Positions 54,008 to 63,410 of a stretch of DNA of 64,000 nucleotides are shown here, piece after piece (the stretch's first letter is position 1; every line of letters begins with the position of its first letter). The stretch is from contig CAJTRZ010000008.1 in NCBI GenBank assembly GCA_910578975.1, positions 48,113 to 112,112 of the forward strand. The letters run 5' to 3'. A model generated the notes under the pieces. It had not been told where the DNA came from. It did not search any database and was given only the letters and a program-made list of their open reading frames with translations. The stretch comes from an uncultured Eubacterium sp. (GTDB lineage Bacteria; Bacillota; Clostridia; Lachnospirales; Lachnospiraceae). The position numbers and the translations under genes are program-made.

Positions 54008-55657
54008 TTATTTTTTCTCAGGTAAAATTGAATAAGCTATATTCACTGCATGATCAGCTATTCGTTCATAGCCTATAACTAAATCTGTAAAAATCAAACC
54101 TGACTCTATAGAACACTGTCCCTTAGACATTCTCTCTACATGTCCTTCCTGACACTCTATCTTCATTCGATCTATCTTGTCTTCTAACTGATTAATTGCC
54201 TCAAACTCTGAATGTTCTTCTGAAACAAATATTTTAACAGAACGTTCAAAAATCTCTATAACTTTGTCAAACATTTCTGACATTTCAGAAATACATTCTT
54301 TTGAAAACTCAATTTTTTGGTTTTTCTCTTTCATTGCATCGTCCATAATATTGACTGCATGATCTCCAATACGCTCTACATCAATTACCACATGGAACAA
54401 TCCACCCAGACGTTTTCTATCTTCCAGCGGTAGTCCATATCGGTTTGCATTTACCATATATTCTGTAATTCTGTGACTTAAGAAATCTATATATTTCTCC
54501 CTTGCATATACACTTTCAGAACTTTCGTAGTTTTTATGTATTAATGCATCCGATGCCTGCTTCAAATTAACTTTTACCATATCAGCCATACGTTCAATTT
54601 CCTGTACTACTTCTACAACCGCTGTAGCTGAATTGGATACTCCTGTTACATCTATATGTTTCAGCACCATCTCAGTATCGTCTGACTCTTCTCCTGCTCT
54701 TGCATGAATAACTTTTTTAGATAAATTGACAAGCAGTTTCGAGCATGGCAGTAAAATAATACACTGGAATGTTTTAAAAATCGTGTCTGCATTTGCAACA
54801 AATCTTTTATCTGAACTGCTGATAGCCCCAATCCAATCAATAATCGGTCCTGCCGCTATTATCAATAATGCTCCGATTACAACCAATCCTATCACGTTAA
54901 ACATAACATGGATAAAAGCAGTTCGCTTTGCATTTCTATTGGTATTCATTGCTGCCATAACTGCCGGCATACATGAACCAATATTAGCACCTAATATAAA
55001 ATACAAACATGCCAGATAATCTGTTCCTCCTGTAACCGGATCAACAATAATATTAGAACCTGCTAATAAAACTAATACACTGACTGTCACAGACGAACTC
55101 TGAACAACCCCTGTAAAAATAAGTCCAACCAATACTGCAATGAACGGATTGCTTAAATAACTAAATAAACTCATCAACTCAGGAATTTCCTTAATGCCAT
55201 GCAATGCTGATGTCATATAATTTATTCCGAGAAATAATGCTCCAAATCCAAAAATAACTGCTGCTATCTTTTTCAGCAATGGTTTTTTACAAAAAGAAAG
55301 TATCGCCGCACCGATAAAAATAATAAAAGGTGCTACTTCTGTAAGTTTTAAAGAAACCAGCTGTGATGTAATGGTCGTACCAATATTCGCACCAAATGTA
55401 ATTCCTACAGACTGTTCCAAAGTCATGATACCTGCATTAACGAATCCTACTTCCATAACTGTCGTGGCTCCGGATGACTGTATAAATGCTGTAAATAATG
55501 CTCCACATACTACAGCTATGTACTTATTCTTGGTACATCTGTCTAAGATACCTCTCAGTTTTCCACCTGCTGCCTGCTGCAGACTATCACTCATGTACTT
55601 CATTCCAAATAGGAAAAGTGCTAATCCGCTAAGTAATTCTGTAACTAATAAATACAT
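54008..55657 (-). CDS. Na/Pi cotransporter family protein with PhoU domain
   Basis: The start is the ATG at 55657, with GGGAG about 10 nt ahead; the upstream in-frame ATG at 55681 has no ribosome-binding site. The 549-residue protein has an N-terminal transport region with the two inverted QSS motifs of the family (QSSGATT at 60-66 and QSSSVTV near 205), GITFGANIGTT, and GANIGSCMPA. A C-terminal PhoU-like helical domain runs from about 340 to 540 (ERIGDHAVNI and YERIADHAVNI repeats). It imports phosphate with sodium. A Pho-box-like repeat lies upstream and phoP-phoR follow, so phosphate control is likely. Confidence 0.92.
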   Translation of the reverse strand: MYLLVTELLSGLALFLFGMKYMSDSLQQAAGGKLRGILDRCTKNKYIAVVCGALFTAFIQSSGATTVMEVGFVNAGIMTLEQSVGITFGANIGTTITSQLVSLKLTEVAPFIIFIGAAILSFCKKPLLKKIAAVIFGFGALFLGINYMTSALHGIKEIPELMSLFSYLSNPFIAVLVGLIFTGVVQSSSVTVSVLVLLAGSNIIVDPVTGGTDYLACLYFILGANIGSCMPAVMAAMNTNRNAKRTAFIHVMFNVIGLVVIGALLIIAAGPIIDWIGAISSSDKRFVANADTIFKTFQCIILLPCSKLLVNLSKKVIHARAGEESDDTEMVLKHIDVTGVSNSATAVVEVVQEIERMADMVKVNLKQASDALIHKNYESSESVYAREKYIDFLSHRITEYMVNANRYGLPLEDRKRLGGLFHVVIDVERIGDHAVNIMDDAMKEKNQKIEFSKECISEMSEMFDKVIEIFERSVKIFVSEEHSEFEAINQLEDKIDRMKIECQEGHVERMSKGQCSIESGLIFTDLVIGYERIADHAVNIAYSILPEKK

Positions 55658-55715
55658 ATACTTATTTCTCCCATAAATCATAGTATTTCATAGATCGTTC
55701 GTTTTTCATTTTTTA

Positions 55716-55759
55716 TTTTCATGTAACACCATAACAATCCAATGTAAAGTCTATGTAAA
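55716..55759 (-). promoter_or_regulatory. Pho-box-like direct repeats ahead of the Na/Pi transporter
   Basis: Read leftward, TTTACAT occurs at 55759 and 55748 with an 11-bp period. Related blocks follow at 55737 (TTGTTAT) and 55726 (TTACATG, one base out of register). PhoP of Bacillus binds TT(A/T)ACA-type repeats spaced by 11 bp, so this is a plausible binding site. A TATGAT box at about 55687 could serve as -10. Confidence 0.55.
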
Positions 55760-55795
55760 ATTTTAACACAGATTTTACATTTTTTATACATCTTT

Positions 55796-56968
55796 CTACA
55801 AACAAGCTCTAAGTATATTTATCATCTCATCTACATTTTCTTTTGTAATCACAAGCGGAGGCAGCATTCTCAGTACATTACCGCCTGCCGAGATAACAAG
55901 CAGACCTCTTTCTATCGCCTTATCAATTGTCTCGCGTACCGGTGTTGTAAGAACAAGCCCCTGCATCAGACCTTTTCCACGTCTTACCGTCACGTTATCA
56001 AACTCTTCTGCAATTTTCTCAAGCTGCTCTTCAAAGTATGCTCCTACTTCCCGCACATTTTCCAGAATATTATTTTTCTCAAAGATGTCCAAGACCGTTC
56101 CCACTGCTGCTGTTACCAGAGGATTTCCACCATATGTCGTTCCATGGTCTCCCGGCACCAGTGAATCGCAGCACTTCTCTCCTGCAATAAATGCACCAAC
56201 TGGTACACCACAGCCTAATGCTTTTGCAGATGCAATGATATCTGGCTTAACATCATAGTTCTGGTATGCAAACATCTTTCCTGTTCGTCCCATACCACAC
56301 TGTATCTCATCACAAATCATAAGAATATCATTTTCATCACAAATTCTTCTGATACCTTCTATAAACTCTTTTTCTGCCGGATAAATGCCACCTTCACCCT
56401 GTACCGGCTCTAATATAATGGCACAGGTTTTCTTATTAACTAACTCTTTCACACTGTCGAGATTATTATATTCTGCAAACTTAATTCCCTCTATCATCGG
56501 TCCAAATGGTTTCTGATAATTTGGATTCCCCGTAAGTGCAAGAGAGCCCATTGTTCTTCCATGAAATGAATGATTCATCGCTATAATCTCATGGTCTGTA
56601 TGTCCATCTCTGTCATATGCATAACGTTTCGCCATTTTCATAGCACCTTCAATTGCTTCAGCACCACTGTTTGTAAAAAAGACCTTTTTCAAGCCTGTAA
56701 CTTTTACAAGTTTCTCTGCTGTTTCAATAGATGGTGTATTATAAAACAAATTTGATGTATGCGTTATTTTATCAATCTGCTTTTTTAATGTTTCTGTATA
56801 TTCTTTGTTTCCATATCCAAGACTGGCAACACCGATGCCTGATGCAAAATCAAGATATTTCTTTCCATTAACATCATATATATATACACCCTCTGCTTTA
56901 TCTACTACAACTTGAAATCTATTATATGTATGTGCCAGATACTGTTCTGCTTTTTCCATATATTCCAT
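55796..56968 (-). CDS. argD: Acetylornithine aminotransferase
   Basis: ArgD moves an amino group from glutamate to N-acetylglutamate semialdehyde. The 390-residue product starts at the ATG at 56968, with GGGAGG 7 nt ahead; the longer frame to 56983 reads through that site. PLP features are FTNSGAEAIEGAMK, HSFHGRTMGSLA, ICDEIQCGMGRTG and the lysine in SAKALGCGVPVGA. The end of the arg operon carries this gene, 43 bp after argB. In Clostridia this enzyme may also serve lysine synthesis (DapC role). Confidence 0.95.
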   Translation of the reverse strand: MEYMEKAEQYLAHTYNRFQVVVDKAEGVYIYDVNGKKYLDFASGIGVASLGYGNKEYTETLKKQIDKITHTSNLFYNTPSIETAEKLVKVTGLKKVFFTNSGAEAIEGAMKMAKRYAYDRDGHTDHEIIAMNHSFHGRTMGSLALTGNPNYQKPFGPMIEGIKFAEYNNLDSVKELVNKKTCAIILEPVQGEGGIYPAEKEFIEGIRRICDENDILMICDEIQCGMGRTGKMFAYQNYDVKPDIIASAKALGCGVPVGAFIAGEKCCDSLVPGDHGTTYGGNPLVTAAVGTVLDIFEKNNILENVREVGAYFEEQLEKIAEEFDNVTVRRGKGLMQGLVLTTPVRETIDKAIERGLLVISAGGNVLRMLPPLVITKENVDEMINILRACL

Positions 56969-57011
56969 ATAAAAACCTCCCACATTTTTTATTAATTAAA
57001 CTGAATATTTT

Positions 57012-57935
57012 TTACATCTTTGTATGTGTATAAAACTTTTCCTGCTCATCTCCCAAAATAGCCGTTCCAATACCTTTATTTGTAAATATTTCAAGAAGAA
57101 TACTATGAGGAATACGACCATCCAGAATATGTACACGGGAAACTCCATTATTAATTGCCTCCATGCAATTCTTAATTTTTGGAAGCATGCCTCCGGCAAT
57201 GATGCCTTTATCAATTAACTCCTGTGCCTCGGAAACAGTCATTTCGGATATAACTGAGCCTGTATCTTCAATATCCATATATACACCTTCTGTATCCGTC
57301 AAAAACGCAAGTTTCTCAGCTTTAACTGCCTCAGCAATGGCACTGGCCGCATCATCTGCATTAATATTATAACCATGAAAATCCTCGTCCAAACCTATCG
57401 GACAGACAATTGGCAGGAAGTCTTTCTCTAACAAATCTAATAAAATATCTGTATTCACTTCAGTGACCTCTCCTACATATCCAATGTCCTCTCCAGCAGA
57501 AAGTTTCTTTTTCACTGTTAAAAGATTACCATCTTTACCACTGATACCAATTGCTCTTACACCTAACTGCTGCACTATCTGAACTAACTTTTTATTCACA
57601 CTGTTCAATACCATTTCTGCAGCATCCAGCGTTTCTTCATTGGTCACACGAAGTCCATTAATAAACTCTGTTTCCATACCAAGACGGTCGATATGTTTAC
57701 TAATCGCCTTACCGCCGCCATGCACAATAATTGGTTTAAATCCAACTAATTTCAATAATGTAATATCCTGTATTACACTGGACATAAAATCTTCATCAAG
57801 CATAGCACTTCCACCATACTTTACTACAATTATCTTTCGGTTAAATCTCTGGATATAAGGCAGTGCCTCTATGAGCACATCCCCCTTCTCTATCCATTTT
57901 TCCATGTGTAAATTCTGTTGTCCCTTCATTAACAT
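57012..57935 (-). CDS. argB: Acetylglutamate kinase
   Basis: ArgB phosphorylates N-acetylglutamate, the committed step when synthase activity is supplied by ArgJ. The 307-residue protein has VVKYGGSAM near residue 36, VHGGGKAIS near 71, RVTNEETLDAAEMVL, and GGMLPKIKNCMEAINNGVSR (cut to GGMLPKIKNCM), all typical of the amino-acid kinase family. An N-terminal helix of about 30 residues resembles the extension of arginine-inhibited hexameric enzymes, so feedback inhibition is likely. GAGGAAG precedes the ATG at 57935. Confidence 0.95.
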   Translation of the reverse strand: MLMKGQQNLHMEKWIEKGDVLIEALPYIQRFNRKIIVVKYGGSAMLDEDFMSSVIQDITLLKLVGFKPIIVHGGGKAISKHIDRLGMETEFINGLRVTNEETLDAAEMVLNSVNKKLVQIVQQLGVRAIGISGKDGNLLTVKKKLSAGEDIGYVGEVTEVNTDILLDLLEKDFLPIVCPIGLDEDFHGYNINADDAASAIAEAVKAEKLAFLTDTEGVYMDIEDTGSVISEMTVSEAQELIDKGIIAGGMLPKIKNCMEAINNGVSRVHILDGRIPHSILLEIFTNKGIGTAILGDEQEKFYTHTKM

Positions 57936-57975
57936 TTTAACTTCCTCTTTTCTTTACATGTTTTAGTCTATTACA

Positions 57976-59205
57976 CTAACTTCTATAATCCGCATTAATA
58001 CTTACATATTCATGAGTTAAATCACAGCCCCATGCTGTTGCCTTATATGCACCCATCTTCATATCACAGATGGCTGTTACTTCCTCTTCTGACAAAATCT
58101 CTGTAGCTCTTTCCTCACTGTAATCTGTTGCCATTCCACTTTCCACAATCTTCAGCTTTCCTGCCCTACTCTCAAAATAAATATCTACTATATCCGGATT
58201 GAATGCTGCCTTAGAATATCCTAATGCACAAAGGATTCTTCCCCAGTTTGCATCATGCCCATAAATTGCTGCCTTTGTAAGACTGGATGTCACAACTGAT
58301 TTTGCAAGTGTAACTGCCTGTTCTTTTGACTCTGCACCCACAATTTTCACTTCAAACAGCGCTGTTGCTCCCTCACCGTCTCCTGCTATCTTCTTTGACA
58401 GGAAAACATTAATCTGGTGAAGTACTTCTATAAATTTATAGTAATCTTCATTTTTCTCTGTTATCTTTTCATTGCCCGCTAATCCATTTGCAAGTAGTAG
58501 TACTGTATCATTAGTCGATGTATCTCCATCCACAGAAACCATATTAAAAGTATCCTTAATATCTTCCTTTAATGCTTCTGTCAGGAGTTCCTTCGATATA
58601 TTTACATCTGTCATAGCAAACCCAAGCATTGTACACATATTTGGATGTATCATGCCGGATCCCTTACACATTCCTCCAATCGTGCAAGTCTTTCCTCCAA
58701 TTTCTATTTCATAAGCGATTTCTTTCGGAATTGTATCTGTAGTCATAATTGCAAGTGCCGCATCATGTCCGCCATCTAACCCATCACTAAGTTGTGGCAC
58801 AAGCATATCAATTCCTTTTGTTATCTTATCCATAGGAAGTTGTGCACCTATCACTCCTGTAGATGCCACTAAAACCTCGTCCTTTTTTATATTAAGAGCA
58901 TCTGCCGTGGCGTCTGCCATATCCTCACAATACTTCATTCCCTCTGCGCCAGTACATGCATTTGCCACACCACTATTACAAATCACTGCGTGCACCGCAT
59001 CGCTATTTTCTACGATATTCATATCCCACTTCACAGGAGCTGCTTTTACCTGATTGGTCGTAAATGTACCTGCTGCCACGCATGGCACCTCACTGTAAAT
59101 CATCGCCATATCTTTTTTATCTATATTGCCTTCTTTGATACCCACACGTAATCCTGTTGCTTTAAATCCTTTTGGGGCAGTCACTCCACCATCTATTTTC
59201 TTCAT
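57976..59205 (-). CDS. argJ: Bifunctional ornithine acetyltransferase / N-acetylglutamate synthase
   Basis: ArgJ recycles the acetyl group between acetylornithine and glutamate and often also makes N-acetylglutamate from acetyl-CoA. The 409-residue precursor cleaves itself into alpha and beta chains before a threonine. The site here is KGSGMIHPNMCTMLGF, giving C191-T192, where the family usually has Ala-Thr. STGVIGAQLP, NSDAVHAVICNSGVANACTG (cut to NSGVANACTG) and the C-terminal YVSINADYRS are typical. The nucleophile threonine is present, so the protein should be active. Confidence 0.95.
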   Translation of the reverse strand: MKKIDGGVTAPKGFKATGLRVGIKEGNIDKKDMAMIYSEVPCVAAGTFTTNQVKAAPVKWDMNIVENSDAVHAVICNSGVANACTGAEGMKYCEDMADATADALNIKKDEVLVASTGVIGAQLPMDKITKGIDMLVPQLSDGLDGGHDAALAIMTTDTIPKEIAYEIEIGGKTCTIGGMCKGSGMIHPNMCTMLGFAMTDVNISKELLTEALKEDIKDTFNMVSVDGDTSTNDTVLLLANGLAGNEKITEKNEDYYKFIEVLHQINVFLSKKIAGDGEGATALFEVKIVGAESKEQAVTLAKSVVTSSLTKAAIYGHDANWGRILCALGYSKAAFNPDIVDIYFESRAGKLKIVESGMATDYSEERATEILSEEEVTAICDMKMGAYKATAWGCDLTHEYVSINADYRS

Positions 59206-59292
59206 AATCTCTCCTTGCTGTTACAATTATTTTTCACGAAACATTTCGTGCTGTCTTACTTATTTTTTGTTCATTCATCAAAACTGATATTC

Positions 59293-60333
59293 TTATGGGA
59301 ACATTGGCACTTGCTTTAAACTTTCATTCTCATCAAAACCAAACATAATATTAAAATTCTGTACAGCCTGACCTGCTGCACCTTTTATCAGATTATCTAA
59401 TGCCCCCATCATAATAATACGGCCAGTTCTCTCATCAATTTTAAAATTTACATCTACAAAATTGCTGCCTTCTACCCATCTTGTTTCAGGAGTTTCATCC
59501 TTTTCTAATACTCGGATGAAATATTCCTTTCCATAATATTTGTCATAGACCGCTTTGACTTCATCATATGTAACATCTTTCTTCAAATCGGCATAAGCAG
59601 TCACTAAAATACCTCTCTGCATTGGAACAAGATGTGGCGTAAAATTAATCATCACTTCTTCACCTGCTGCATATCCCAACTGCTCTTCTATCTCCGGTGT
59701 ATGTCTGTGTGTTGTCACACCATAAGCTTTAATATTTTCATTTACTTCACAAAACAGATTCGGTACCTTTGCACTGCGTCCTGCACCTGATGTACCAGAC
59801 TTGGCATCTACAATAATTGACCTTGGATCAACCAGTCCCTCTTTTACCATAGGATAAATGGACAAAATGCTACATGTTGTATAACATCCTGGGTTTGCAA
59901 GAATTCTTGTATCTTTTATTTGTTCTCTATTAATTTCACATAAACCATAAACTGCTTCCTCTATAAATTGAGGACTCTTATGTTCTATTCCGTACCATTT
60001 TTCATAAGTAGCTACATCTTTAATTCTAAAGTCAGCACTTAAATCTATAATCTTTACCTTATTTAATATCTCTTCATTTACCAACGAACCACAAAGTCCT
60101 TGTGGAGTAGCTGTAAAAATAACATCAACTGCCTCTGCCAATTCCTCCATATTATCATCCAGGCACTTTGCGTCTACTATCTGAAACATATTTCTAAAAA
60201 CTTCTGAATATTTTTTATCTACATAACTTCTTGAACCAAACCATACTACTTCTGCATCTTTGTGCTGTTGTATTAATCTGACAAGCTCAACACCTGCATA
60301 TCCTGTAGAACCAATAATACCTACTTTTATCAT
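59293..60333 (-). CDS. argC: N-acetyl-gamma-glutamyl-phosphate reductase
   Basis: ArgC reduces N-acetylglutamyl phosphate to the semialdehyde with NADPH. The start is the ATG at 60333, with GGGAGAGG just ahead; an in-frame upstream start at 60351 reads through that site. The 346-residue protein has the Rossmann GSTGYAGVELVR, the catalytic cysteine in NPGCYTT, and the HRHTPEIEEQLG motif near 215. It leads argC-argJ-argB-argD, a route using acetyl recycling (ArgJ) and no separate argA or argE in the window. Confidence 0.96.
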   Translation of the reverse strand: MIKVGIIGSTGYAGVELVRLIQQHKDAEVVWFGSRSYVDKKYSEVFRNMFQIVDAKCLDDNMEELAEAVDVIFTATPQGLCGSLVNEEILNKVKIIDLSADFRIKDVATYEKWYGIEHKSPQFIEEAVYGLCEINREQIKDTRILANPGCYTTCSILSIYPMVKEGLVDPRSIIVDAKSGTSGAGRSAKVPNLFCEVNENIKAYGVTTHRHTPEIEEQLGYAAGEEVMINFTPHLVPMQRGILVTAYADLKKDVTYDEVKAVYDKYYGKEYFIRVLEKDETPETRWVEGSNFVDVNFKIDERTGRIIMMGALDNLIKGAAGQAVQNFNIMFGFDENESLKQVPMFP

Positions 60334-60368
60334 ATTTACCTCTCCCTGCAATACTTTCTTTCAAATGT

Positions 60369-60397
60369 ATTTTAGTCTTTTGTGTATTAAAATACAA
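60369..60397 (-). promoter_or_regulatory. Promoter of argCJBD
   Basis: Leftward -35 TTGTAT (60397-60392), 17-nt spacer, -10 TAAAAT (60374-60369). Confidence 0.6.
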
Positions 60398-60433
60398 GCC
60401 ATTTTATGTTGCTGTTAGTAACTATACACTTTT

Positions 60434-60526
60434 TCTGTATAATATGCAAGTTTTATGCATAGTTTTTGCATAATTATACATTTTTTTAGATTTTTTCTTG
60501 ATTTTTATGCATAAGTGTTGTATAGT
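60434..60526. promoter_or_regulatory. Shared arg control region with ARG-box-like palindromes
   Basis: TGCATAATTATACA (60467-60480) is close to the ArgR consensus TGAATAATTATTCA. Related half-palindromes are TGTATAATATGCA (60436-60448) and TGCATAAGTGTTGTATA (60508-60524), the last lying inside the argG promoter. This fits ArgR/AhrC repression of both divergent units; no argR gene is in the window. Confidence 0.6.
60498..60526 (+). promoter_or_regulatory. Promoter of argG
   Basis: -35 TTGATT (60498-60503), 17-nt spacer, -10 TATAGT (60521-60526). A direct repeat TGCTGCA lies in the leader downstream. Confidence 0.65.
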
Positions 60527-60605
60527 ATCAACTGTTGACAATATGCTGCAAGTTTTTGCTGCATTTATATAAAGAAGAAAAAGAATATATTTGGAGGATT
60601 GTAAA

Positions 60606-61829
60606 ATGGCAAAGGAAAAAGTTATTTTAGCTTATTCAGGCGGACTTGATACAACAGCTATCATCCCTTGGTTAAAAGAAAACTATGATTATGAAGTTAT
60701 CTGCTGCTGTATCGACTGTGGACAGGAAGAGGAATTAGACGGTCTTGAGGAAAGAGCAAAATATTCAGGTGCTACAAAATTATACATAGAAGATATTACA
60801 GATGAATTCTGTGATGATTATATTGTTCCTTGTGTTCAGGGAAGCGCAGTATATGAAAATAAATACTTACTTGGTACTTCCATGGCAAGACCGGGTATTG
60901 CAAAAAGATTAGTTGAAATTGCAAGAAAAGAAGGAGCTACTGCTATCTGCCACGGTGCTACTGGTAAAGGTAATGACCAGATTCGTTTTGAACTTGGTAT
61001 CAAGGCACTTGCTCCTGATATTAAGATTATTGCTGCATGGAGAGATGACAAATGGGATATGGACAGCCGTGAATCAGAAATCGAATATTGTAAGGCACAC
61101 GACATTGACCTTCCATTTTCAGCAGACCAGAGCTACAGCCGTGACAGAAACTTATGGCATATCAGTCATGAAGGTTTGGAATTAGAAGATCCTGCAAATG
61201 AACCAAATTACGATCACCTTTTAGTCCTTGGTGTTTCTCCAGAGAAAGCTCCAGATGAAGGCGAATACGTAACAATGACTTTTGAAAAAGGTGTTCCAAA
61301 ATCTGTAAACGGAAAAGAAATGAAAGTATCTGATATTATCCGTGAATTAAACAGACTCGGTGGAAAACATGGAGTTGGAATTGTAGACATTGTTGAAAAC
61401 CGTGTTGTTGGTATGAAATCCCGTGGTGTTTATGAAACTCCAGGTGGAACAATTCTTATGGAAGCACACGACCAGCTTGAAGAATTAGTTCTTGACAGAG
61501 CTACCATGGATGTTAAGAAAGATATGGGCAACAAACTTGCTCAGATTGTATATGAAGGAAAATGGTTTACACCACTTCGTGAAGCTGTTCAGGCATTTAT
61601 TGAATCTACACAGGAATATGTTACTGGCGAAGTAAAATTCAAACTTTACAAAGGAAACATCATTAAAGCTGGAACTACTTCTCCATACTCATTATACAGT
61701 GAAAGCCTTGCATCATTTACAACAGGCGATTTATATGATCACCATGACGCTGAAGGATTTATCACATTATTTGGTCTTCCACTAAAGGTTAGAGCAATGA
61801 TGGAGAAAGAAAATGGAATTGAAAAATAA
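60606..61829 (+). CDS. argG: Argininosuccinate synthase
   Basis: ArgG joins citrulline and aspartate with ATP to form argininosuccinate. The start is the ATG at 60606, with GGAGG 8 nt ahead; an in-frame TTG at 60591 would begin at that site. The 407-residue protein begins MAKEKVILAYSGGLDTTAI, the PP-loop SGGLDT of N-type ATP pyrophosphatases. GATGKGNDQIRFE, YEIPFSAD-like SADQSYSRDRNLWH (cut to SRDRNLWH), and the citrulline-binding TSPYSLYSE region are present. The usual partner argH is not in the window. A strong terminator follows. Confidence 0.96.
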   Translation: MAKEKVILAYSGGLDTTAIIPWLKENYDYEVICCCIDCGQEEELDGLEERAKYSGATKLYIEDITDEFCDDYIVPCVQGSAVYENKYLLGTSMARPGIAKRLVEIARKEGATAICHGATGKGNDQIRFELGIKALAPDIKIIAAWRDDKWDMDSRESEIEYCKAHDIDLPFSADQSYSRDRNLWHISHEGLELEDPANEPNYDHLLVLGVSPEKAPDEGEYVTMTFEKGVPKSVNGKEMKVSDIIRELNRLGGKHGVGIVDIVENRVVGMKSRGVYETPGGTILMEAHDQLEELVLDRATMDVKKDMGNKLAQIVYEGKWFTPLREAVQAFIESTQEYVTGEVKFKLYKGNIIKAGTTSPYSLYSESLASFTTGDLYDHHDAEGFITLFGLPLKVRAMMEKENGIEK

Positions 61830-61842
61830 ATAACTCATTATT

Positions 61843-61878
61843 AAAAACTTGTCTCTATTATGGGGACAAGTTTTTTTA
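61843..61878 (+). terminator. Terminator after argG
   Basis: AAAAACTTGTC (61843-61853) pairs with GACAAGTTTTT (61865-61875) around an 11-nt loop, with a run of seven T. Confidence 0.9.
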
Positions 61879-61955
61879 TTTACACCTGTTCCATTTTATA
61901 GTAAAATAGAGAGGATTATGGACAATAATATTTTGTCGCTTTTCGGAGGATAAAG

Positions 61956-62894
61956 ATGAAAACTATCGACGTAGTGGTTCCCTGCTATAACGAAGAAGCA
62001 ATGCTTGAAATGTTTTATCAGGAATCAGAAAAAATCTATAAAAATATTGAAGACTATCGTTTTACGTACATTTTTGTAAATGACGGCAGTAAAGATAAAA
62101 CACACTTGCTTTTAAAAGAATTAGCTGAAAATAATGAAAATGTAAAATATATTTCATTTTCCAGAAATTTTGGAAAGGAAGCTGCCATGTATGCAGGACT
62201 ATGCAATACTACTGCCGATTACATCATTATAATGGATGCTGATTTGCAACACCCTCCGGCTCTAGTTCCTAAAATGATTTCCGAAATCGAGAAAGGATAT
62301 GACTGTTGTGCTGCAAAGCGTACTAGTAGAAAAGGTGAATCGAAAATTAAAAGTGCATTTTCTGCTCTCTATTATAGGTTAAGCAATCGTTTTACAGATG
62401 TCCAATTAGTACAAAATGCTGTAGATTTTAGAATTATGAGCAAACAAATGGTAGACAATATTATTAAATTATCTGAAGTACAGCGTTTTTCAAAGGGTAT
62501 TTTCGAATGGGTCGGTTTTCAGACCAGTTGGATTCCTTATGAGAATATAGAGCGTCCTGCCGGTGAAACAAAATGGAGTTTTAAAAGTTTATTTAAATAT
62601 GCCTTGACAGGAATTACATCCTTCTCCATTGCTCCATTGAGATTTTTAACCTGTTCCGGACTTTTTATTTCTTTCCTGGCATTTGTTATGATTATTGTCA
62701 CACTAATTCGAAAACTATTCTTTGGTATCGAAGTCTCAGGATATGCTTCTTTGATGACCGCTGTTCTTTTTATGGGCGGTATCATTGAATTATCATTAGG
62801 AATATTAGGAGAGTATATTGCCAACATATATCTTGAAGCAAAAGACAGACCTATTTATATCGTTCAGGATTCTAATATTGATAATACAAAATAA
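61956..62894 (+). CDS. GT2 family glycosyltransferase with C-terminal membrane segments (GtrB/CsbB-like)
   Basis: The 312-residue protein has a GT-A domain (VVPCYNEEAML near 8, FVNDGSKDKT near 40, MDADLQHPPALVPKM near 92, cut to MDADLQHPPAL) and two C-terminal helices (about 225-250 and 265-290). GtrB/CsbB-type enzymes load a sugar on undecaprenyl phosphate at the inner face of the membrane. The gtrA and yfhO genes follow directly, the set known in Bacillus for lipid-linked sugar supply to teichoic acid glycosylation. GGAGG precedes the ATG. The sugar donor is not evident. Confidence 0.92.
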   Translation: MKTIDVVVPCYNEEAMLEMFYQESEKIYKNIEDYRFTYIFVNDGSKDKTHLLLKELAENNENVKYISFSRNFGKEAAMYAGLCNTTADYIIIMDADLQHPPALVPKMISEIEKGYDCCAAKRTSRKGESKIKSAFSALYYRLSNRFTDVQLVQNAVDFRIMSKQMVDNIIKLSEVQRFSKGIFEWVGFQTSWIPYENIERPAGETKWSFKSLFKYALTGITSFSIAPLRFLTCSGLFISFLAFVMIIVTLIRKLFFGIEVSGYASLMTAVLFMGGIIELSLGILGEYIANIYLEAKDRPIYIVQDSNIDNTK

Positions 62895-62912
62895 TCTTTA
62901 AGGAATAAACAT

Positions 62913-63410
62913 ATGAAAGAAATTGTAATAAAAATACGTGATTGTTTATTAAAGCATTGTAGCAACAACCAGCTTCGTACTTTAATTCGCGGACTGATTA
63001 GTTATGAAATGATTTCCTATATCTTTTTCGGTCTGGGAACTTCGGTAGTGGATTATGTTGTTTTCTCAGCAATTACAGCTGTTGGATGTGACGAATTAAT
63101 ATCCAATATTATTTCCACCATATGTGCAATTATTTTTGCATACATTACAAATAAACTTTGGGTATTTAAAAGCAGAACTACAAGTTTTTCTGCCATATTA
63201 CGAGAATTTATCAAATTTACCAATGCCCGCATTGTCACATTAATTATGACGGAAATTATATTGTTAATATCCAAAATGATTGGTGGTAATCCTTATATTG
63301 CCAAAGCAATCTCTATGGTTTTAACAATTGTTTTAAATTATATTTTTAGTAAACTATTCATTTTTAACAAAAGGAAGGGGACACAAAATGAAAATAAAGA
63401 AACAGAGTAA
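62913..63410 (+). CDS. GtrA family membrane protein
   Basis: A 165-residue protein with four predicted helices (about 32-50, 57-80, 100-122 and 130-150). Family signatures are FFGLGTSVVDYVVF near 36 and FAYITNKLWVFKS near 78. GtrA-like proteins are thought to flip, or help flip, the lipid-linked sugar made by the GT2 partner. It begins 18 bp after the glycosyltransferase stop and its end overlaps the yfhO start by 23 bp, so the three are translationally linked. Confidence 0.9.
   Translation: MKEIVIKIRDCLLKHCSNNQLRTLIRGLISYEMISYIFFGLGTSVVDYVVFSAITAVGCDELISNIISTICAIIFAYITNKLWVFKSRTTSFSAILREFIKFTNARIVTLIMTEIILLISKMIGGNPYIAKAISMVLTIVLNYIFSKLFIFNKRKGTQNENKETE

Noticed and set aside
59235..59250. 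Hairpin CACGAAA/TTTCGTG between argC and argJ as a terminator
   Set aside because: It has a 2-nt loop and no T run in the direction of transcription; argC and argJ are very likely co-transcribed.
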